From contig JAKATY010000035.1 of NCBI GenBank assembly GCA_021827955.1, forward strand, positions 1 to 8,970: 8,970 nt of DNA. The letters run 5' to 3'. This document shows, in pieces, positions 4,722 to 8,970 of this stretch; positions within the stretch are counted from its first letter, which is position 1, and each line of letters opens with the position of its first letter. Position numbers and translations under genes: made by a program. The stretch comes from Microcaldota archaeon. Its GTDB lineage: Archaea > Micrarchaeota > Micrarchaeia > Micrarchaeales > Micrarchaeaceae. Below the pieces are notes generated by a model. The model had not been told where the DNA came from. It made no database searches and saw only the letters and a program-made list of their open reading frames with translations.

Positions 4722-5764
4722 AGCCTCCTCTGCCCTATGCCTCCGGAAAGCGAAGAGACCCTTACGCCTACCTTTCTTACCTCTTTGTCCCCTACAAGCT
4801 TTTCCATGAGCTTGTGCGCCATGCCCAACATGAGCTCTTCCGAATTTGAATAGTGCGTTAGGCTCGCATTTCTTATCGCCTCAGTGAAATCCTGGTAGCG
4901 TGCCTTGACGCTTACGGATTTGAATACATACCCTTTCTTGTCAAGCTCTCTCTTTACCTCATGTGACAACTCACCGAGTTTTTTGTCTATCTTTTGCATG
5001 TCTGCAGTAGGCTCTTCAAGCGTAGACTCCCTGCCTATCGAAAGCGTTTCGGCTCTTTCCACTATCTTGCTCCTGTCTATGCCGTTTGCAAGCTCAAACA
5101 TCTCCTTTCCAAACGAGCCGAATTTGTCGATTAGCAAAAGCGGATTTGCCGCTGCAAGCTCCCCTATCCTGCTTATTCCCATTTCTTTGAGCCTTGCTTC
5201 TGTCTTGACTCCGATGCCCGGAAGCTTGCTTACGTCTTTGTTCCCGAGAAATTCCTTTATCTCCTCTTCTTTTATCACTTTGAAGCCGTTTGGCTTCGCG
5301 CTGTCGCAAGCCATCTTGGCAAAGGTCTTGCTGTAGCTTACGCCAACAGTGCACGGCAGGCCTATCTCCTTGTTTATCCTCTCCTTCATCTCCTTTGCCG
5401 TGAGCTCCGACTCGTAGTAGCTTTCCTTTCCGAAGTCTATTGCGAATTCGTCTATGCTCATCCGTTCTATGGGCTTGTGGTAGCTTGCAAGCAGAGATTC
5501 GATCCTTTTCGAGATGCTTTCGTAATAGTCGTAATCTTCCTTGAAGTATGAAAGCTCGCTATAAAGCTTGAAGGCTTGCATCGTGGGCATGCCGCTCTTT
5601 ATGCCGTACTTCCTTGCCTCATAGTTTGCGGTTTGCACAACCCCTCTCATTTTATCCTTTTCTGCGGCAGTGCCAACAACAAAAGGCTTGCCTTTGAGCT
5701 CTGAATGCCGCAGCTCCTCGCACGCCCCGAAAAAGTAGTCCATGTCTATATGCACTACGACCAT
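4715..5764 (-). CDS. dinB: Y-family DNA polymerase IV (Dpo4/DinB type)
   Basis: A 349-residue translesion polymerase with the same numbering as Sulfolobus Dpo4 at its active site: D7 in HIDMDYFF, and D105/E106 in SIDEF hold the two Mg2+ ions. F12 is at the steric-gate position that excludes ribonucleotides (Tyr in Dpo4, Phe in E. coli DinB). The finger region TANYEARKYGIKSGM, the thumb with KLPGIGVKTEARLKEMGI (helix-hairpin-helix) and the little-finger domain (about 235-345, SIGRESTLEE onward) follow in order. It copies past damaged bases with low fidelity. The C-terminus ends GGIGQRRLA and lacks the aromatic pair of the Dpo4 PCNA-binding tail. The start is ATG 5764, because a perfect GGAGGTG (5779-5773) precedes it; the reading frame extends 12 codons further but that extension is not in the family. 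It diverges from the MEMO1-like gene. Confidence 0.95.
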   Translation of the reverse strand: MVVVHIDMDYFFGACEELRHSELKGKPFVVGTAAEKDKMRGVVQTANYEARKYGIKSGMPTMQAFKLYSELSYFKEDYDYYESISKRIESLLASYHKPIERMSIDEFAIDFGKESYYESELTAKEMKERINKEIGLPCTVGVSYSKTFAKMACDSAKPNGFKVIKEEEIKEFLGNKDVSKLPGIGVKTEARLKEMGISRIGELAAANPLLLIDKFGSFGKEMFELANGIDRSKIVERAETLSIGRESTLEEPTADMQKIDKKLGELSHEVKRELDKKGYVFKSVSVKARYQDFTEAIRNASLTHYSNSEELMLGMAHKLMEKLVGDKEVRKVGVRVSSLSGGIGQRRLA

Positions 5765-5819
5765 AAGCCCCGCACCTCCTATATTTAAAAGTGTATTCAA
5801 AATATTTAATTGATATGCT
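5765..5819. promoter_or_regulatory. Compact divergent promoter between dinB and the MEMO1-like gene
   Basis: For dinB (minus strand), a box reading ATTAAATATT (5810-5801) predicts transcription starting near 5780, immediately before the GGAGGTG ribosome binding site (5779-5773). For the MEMO1-like gene (plus strand), TATTTAAAA (5782-5790) predicts a start near 5812, only about eight bases before ATG 5820 and with no ribosome binding site, so nearly leaderless. The two pre-initiation complexes would overlap, so the genes may compete for transcription. Start sites are predicted by spacing only. Confidence 0.45.
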
Positions 5820-6674
5820 ATGAGAAAGGAAGCCGTATCGGGAAGTTTCTATCCTTATGACTCTGCTGAGCTCAGGGAATTCGTAAGCAGCGCCATCGAT
5901 TCTGCAAAATTCCCTCAGGTTGAAAAGAAGGCTATTGCAAAGGCCTTTTCATACGTTTCGCCGCATGCAGGCTACATTTACTCTGGCAGAACTGCAGCGT
6001 ACACATACAGAGCGATTTCGGAAAATGCGCGCATAGGAAGCATAGACACAATTGTAATAGCGGGTCCAAATCACACCGGTTACGGCAGGCCAATAGCGAT
6101 ATCCATACAGGATTGGCATACGCCTTTGGGCCCCGTGAAAAACGATGTTGAATTTTCAAAAGCCCTCTCGGAAAAGTCGGAAATGTTCAGCATAGATGAA
6201 GAAGCGCACAAATATGAGCATTCAATAGAGGTTCAGCTTCCCTTTTTGCAGTTTCTGTCGGAGAAAGAGGAGAGCTTGAGGAAAGCAAAGTATGTATTTG
6301 TATGCATGGGCGATCAAAGCATTAACGCGAGCGAGCTTCTAGCCTCTTCCATATTGGAAGTCGAGCAAGAGCTGAAAAGGAATGCGGTACTGATTGCGAG
6401 CTCCGATTTTGACCATTACGAGCCCGCGCAGACCGCAAAATCCAAGGATAGCAAACTTATAGAAGCATTATTAAGGTTTGACTATAAAAAGTTTAATGGG
6501 CTGGTTTCTTCTCTGGAAGACAGCGCCTGCGGTTTTGGTCCGATAAGCGTTGCGTTGCTTTATTCAAAGGCCAAGGGGGCTAAAAGCGGATACCTGCTCA
6601 AATACTCGAATTCGGGGGATACGACAGGAGATTACTCAGAGGTTGTGGCGTATACATCGTTGTTATTTGCGTAA
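5820..6674 (+). CDS. MEMO1-family protein
   Basis: A 284-residue homologue of MEMO1 (AmmeMemoRadiSam system protein B), a LigB-dioxygenase-like fold. Family hallmarks: the N-terminal MRKEAVSGSFYP, VSPHAGYIYSG with H49, GPNHTGYG with H85, HSIEVQLPFLQ (134-144), SSDFDHYEP (194-202) and ACGFGPIS with C237. H49, H85 and C237 correspond to the human residues H49, H81 and C244, which bind metal (iron or copper), so the site is complete. In archaea and bacteria the family is often beside AMMECR1 and a radical SAM enzyme; neither is visible here. The biochemical function in archaea is unsettled, possibly redox or metal handling. The start is ATG 5820, since the family begins within a few residues of the GSFYP motif. 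The next gene starts 23 bp downstream and is probably in the same transcript. Confidence 0.92.
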   Translation: MRKEAVSGSFYPYDSAELREFVSSAIDSAKFPQVEKKAIAKAFSYVSPHAGYIYSGRTAAYTYRAISENARIGSIDTIVIAGPNHTGYGRPIAISIQDWHTPLGPVKNDVEFSKALSEKSEMFSIDEEAHKYEHSIEVQLPFLQFLSEKEESLRKAKYVFVCMGDQSINASELLASSILEVEQELKRNAVLIASSDFDHYEPAQTAKSKDSKLIEALLRFDYKKFNGLVSSLEDSACGFGPISVALLYSKAKGAKSGYLLKYSNSGDTTGDYSEVVAYTSLLFA

Positions 6675-6697
6675 AGTGGCATATATATTGTGGTGTC

Positions 6698-8443
6698 ATG
6701 TCCGTTATAGGTATAAACGATTCTGCAAATTCCGGTGCCGCTCTAATAAGCAAGGGCAAGGCGCTGTTCGCGGCGAACGAGGAAAGGTTTACGGGGCTTA
6801 AAAACGATGTTGGCTTTCCTTATAACTCAGTGAGACATGCAAACGGCAATTCTTCAGAAGAGGTGGAGGCCGTGGCGATGGGCTGGATAGGAGGCAACGC
6901 GCTGATATCAAGGATTATCCCCTCGTGGGACGTAAAAAGAAGAAAGCTGTGGCGCAGAGAGCTCAAAAAACCCTCTAGGCTGAGCATGCATCTGTCAAAC
7001 TTGGTATACAAACTGGTTCAAAATCAGAATCCTAAGGCATTATGGCGTTTTGTCGGCAACGGCATAACCTCCAGCATAACAAAAAAACATCTGAATAAAA
7101 TTTCAGAAGGGCTATCCAACAAGAAACTGTACATAATAGAGCACCATCTCGCGCATGCAGCATCGGCGTACTACTCTTCTGGCTTCAAGGAGGCTCTTAT
7201 ACTTACCCTTGACGGTGCCGGAGACGGGCTTTCAGGCAGCATTTCTATAGGGGATAACGGAAAAATAAAACGCCTTGCCGAGTTTAAGGCGAGTTCAAGT
7301 CTGGGTATACTTTACGGTGCGGCCACGCTGGCGTGCGACATGAGATACGGGGAGGATGAAGGCAAATTGATGAGCCTGGCAGCGTATTCTTATCCTGTTT
7401 CGATACCGCAGCTAAAAGATTTCTGCTATTATGATACTTCAAAAAAGCAATTAATTTCAAAGATAAAAACAAGAAACGAAATGCTGCTTGCCGAATACCT
7501 TAAGGACCATATACTATCGAGGTATGATCGCGAATCTTTTGCATACGCCATACAAAAGCATGTAGAGGAACAAGTTTCAAATATGCTAAGTCAATGGATA
7601 GGCGAAACAGGCATACACAATATCGCCTTGGCGGGAGGATTCTTTTCTAACGTTAAGGTAAACATGATTATAGAACACATGCCAGAGGTAAAGAACACTT
7701 TCATATTTCCTAATATGGGTGATGGCGGGCTGGCCTACGGCGCAGCTGCATATGTGGACTTTCTGCTTAATGGCAAGTTTAACAAAAGAGAGATAAACGA
7801 TATGTACTTAGGGCCGTCTTACGGCAACAGCGAAATAGAGAACGAACTGAAAGCATATAAGAGGAAAGGTATCATAGAATACGAGCCCATTTCTAATCCC
7901 GTAGAATATGCTGCAGATCTAGTCGCTGAAGACAACGAGATAGTGCTTTGGTTCCAGGGCAGGATGGAATACGGCCCTCGCGCCCTTGGCAATAGGAGCA
8001 TCTTGGCATTACCTATGGTAGAAGAGAACAGGAATGCGCTTAATCTGCTCGTCAAGAAACGGCCATATTATCAACCTTTTGCAAGCACGATTTTGGATTC
8101 GGCTGCAGAATCGCTGCTAAGCGATTATGTTTACGCAAACAAGTTCATGACAAGTGCAAATACAGTAAGAGACGAGCATTTCAAGGACCTCATCGCGGCC
8201 TCCCATATAGACAAGACTACAAGGCCGCAGATACTTGTAGATGAAAACCCCTTATACAAGCGCCTGATAAAGCGCGTGGGCAAGAAAACCGGAATAGATG
8301 CGGTGCTAAACACAAGCCTTAACAAGCACGGCAAGCCGATAGTGCTCACTCCAAAAGATGCACTTTGGACCCTTGAGAATACAGGTGCAAGGACCCTTGT
8401 CATAGGGGATTTCCTCGTGCGTAAAAAGAATAAGACGGGGTAA
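6698..8443 (+). CDS. Carbamoyltransferase, NodU/CmcH/TobZ family
   Basis: A 581-residue protein of full family length. The N-terminal Kae1-like (ASKHA) domain carries HHLAHAAS with H149 and H153, LDGAGDG with D172, and MGDGGLAYGAA with D342; by spacing these match the iron-binding HxxxH and Asp residues of TobZ. ALAGGFFSNVKVN (310-322) is the family core. The C-terminal YrdC-like half holds FQGRMEYGPRALGNRSI (419-435) and LNTSLNKHGKPI (537-548). Known members make a carbamoyl-adenylate from carbamoyl phosphate and ATP and pass the carbamoyl to a hydroxyl of a sugar or antibiotic. The acceptor here is unknown; a surface glycan is plausible but unsupported by neighbours. The N-terminal HD-S and ERxxRxKHD signatures are altered to ANSG and ERFTGLKND. 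ATG 6698 follows a weak GTGGTG; it is probably read with the MEMO1-like gene. Confidence 0.92.
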   Translation: MSVIGINDSANSGAALISKGKALFAANEERFTGLKNDVGFPYNSVRHANGNSSEEVEAVAMGWIGGNALISRIIPSWDVKRRKLWRRELKKPSRLSMHLSNLVYKLVQNQNPKALWRFVGNGITSSITKKHLNKISEGLSNKKLYIIEHHLAHAASAYYSSGFKEALILTLDGAGDGLSGSISIGDNGKIKRLAEFKASSSLGILYGAATLACDMRYGEDEGKLMSLAAYSYPVSIPQLKDFCYYDTSKKQLISKIKTRNEMLLAEYLKDHILSRYDRESFAYAIQKHVEEQVSNMLSQWIGETGIHNIALAGGFFSNVKVNMIIEHMPEVKNTFIFPNMGDGGLAYGAAAYVDFLLNGKFNKREINDMYLGPSYGNSEIENELKAYKRKGIIEYEPISNPVEYAADLVAEDNEIVLWFQGRMEYGPRALGNRSILALPMVEENRNALNLLVKKRPYYQPFASTILDSAAESLLSDYVYANKFMTSANTVRDEHFKDLIAASHIDKTTRPQILVDENPLYKRLIKRVGKKTGIDAVLNTSLNKHGKPIVLTPKDALWTLENTGARTLVIGDFLVRKKNKTG

Positions 8444-8474
8444 CGCTATCCAACTCTTCGGGGCACCAGAAATT

Positions 8475-8970
8475 TCATATTATTATGCCTATTCCTGAGA
8501 ATACATCATCGCTGTAAATAGCGAGCCTTCCAAGCTCTTTCGTTTCATCAAATTTTTCAGCAGGTATCTTCTTGGCAAGTTCCAACTCTGCTTCAAGTGC
8601 AGACAGTTTCTCCATTCTGCCCTTCTTTTTCATGTTTCCAGTGACCGGGTCTATATACTCCAAGGGCTTTATCCTGCATCCTATCTCTACACCATTGAAT
8701 CTTACTGTGCTTCTGCCTGTCGGCCTTCTGGTCAAAAACAGCCTGGCTTTTACCACACTTCTTGGTATCGGGCAGTAGCTTTTTCCGCATATTATAGTCC
8801 CTCTTACCTCTCCTTCCACTCTTCTGTCTAACTTTATAGCCACTTCATTCCCCTTTTGTGCTGTTTTAGCCTTCTTGCCTCCCACCATTATGCTTTTCAC
8901 GGATATGTTGACATCGAGAGGGGTTATGCAGATGTCGTTTTCCTCCAAATTGAGTCTGCCTTTGACTACC
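8475..8970 (-). CDS. Translation-factor-like GTPase (EF1A/SelB type), C-terminal domains, partial
   Basis: The frame is open to the right edge, so the start is not in the window; about 164 codons are seen. The first part, VVKGRLNLEENDICITPLDV...VKSIMV...KTAQKGNEVAIKL...GTIICG, has the beta-barrel pattern of domain II in EF-Tu, EF1A, aIF2-gamma and SelB. The rest, with ARLFL, NGVEIGCRI, ELELAKKIPAE and the end LGRLAIYSDDVFSGIGIII, resembles domain III, whose final strands in EF1A read like GRFAxRDxxxTVAVG. The GTP-binding motifs would lie to the right. SelB, aIF2-gamma or a divergent EF1A paralogue are possible; the DICITPLDVNISVKSI segment looks closest to SelB-like proteins to me. A basic linker PVTGNMKKKGRMEK sits in domain III. 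It converges on the carbamoyltransferase gene, 31 bp apart, with no obvious terminator in between. Confidence 0.6.
   Translation of the reverse strand, partial: VVKGRLNLEENDICITPLDVNISVKSIMVGGKKAKTAQKGNEVAIKLDRRVEGEVRGTIICGKSYCPIPRSVVKARLFLTRRPTGRSTVRFNGVEIGCRIKPLEYIDPVTGNMKKKGRMEKLSALEAELELAKKIPAEKFDETKELGRLAIYSDDVFSGIGIII

Noticed and set aside
4905..5336. 143-codon plus-strand frame opposite the polymerase
   Set aside because: It is the serine/leucine-rich shadow of a Lys/Glu-rich gene whose motifs on the minus strand are unmistakable.
5765..5800. Twelve-codon N-terminal extension of the polymerase
   Set aside because: The perfect GGAGGTG before ATG 5764 and the Dpo4-like numbering from that ATG show that the extension is untranslated leader and promoter.
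6680..6689. ATATATATT as a separate promoter for the carbamoyltransferase
   Set aside because: It is too near ATG 6698; transcription would begin inside the gene.
1..8970. CRISPR array or long repeats
   Set aside because: No regularly spaced repeats were seen on reading the window.

Overview
The window comes from an archaeon. Several promoters look like archaeal TATA boxes (TTTATATA-type) placed about 25-30 bases upstream of starts, some genes look leaderless, others carry GGAGGTG-type ribosome binding sites, and the gene content is archaeal or archaeal-like (Dpo4-type Y-family polymerase, beta-CASP nuclease, MEMO1 homologue, a tRNA-Val 3' half without encoded CCA). Compact spacing and small proteins would suit a DPANN lineage such as Micrarchaeota, but that placement is an inference.

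Bases 1-1049 look like the end of an integrated mobile element. They hold the C-terminal end of a tyrosine recombinase (2-109, +), a two-gene operon on the minus strand encoding a small winged-helix protein and a RelE-like toxin (768-179), a hairpin-rich non-coding stretch (about 770-955), and the 3' portion of a tRNA-Val(CAC) gene (999-1049) that lacks its 5' half. A 3' tRNA fragment next to an integrase is the classic footprint of integration into a tRNA gene. The geometry predicts that the element lies to the left of base 1049, with an intact tRNA-Val(CAC) at its far end.

Bases 1050-8970 look like ordinary chromosome. On the minus strand lie a HAD-superfamily phosphatase (1597-1073), a DMT/EamA-type transporter (2518-1670) and a short beta-CASP metallo-beta-lactamase nuclease (3668-2685). 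Divergent from the last is a thioredoxin reductase (3790-4707, +). It converges on a Y-family DNA polymerase (5764-4715, -), the two stop codons sharing one palindromic hairpin. The polymerase and a MEMO1 homologue (5820-6674, +) diverge from a compact double promoter of 55 bp. The MEMO1 gene is followed 23 bp later by a NodU/CmcH-type carbamoyltransferase (6698-8443, +), probably in one transcript. The window ends in the C-terminal part of a translation-factor-like GTPase (8970-8475, -).

The most interesting region is the first kilobase: tRNA-derived boundary, integrase with an in-frame stop near its end, an archaeal toxin-antitoxin candidate with an unusual winged-helix partner, and a foldable intergenic segment that may encode a small RNA or be a transposon end remnant. 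I see no CRISPR array, no complete tRNA or rRNA gene and no complete insertion sequence.
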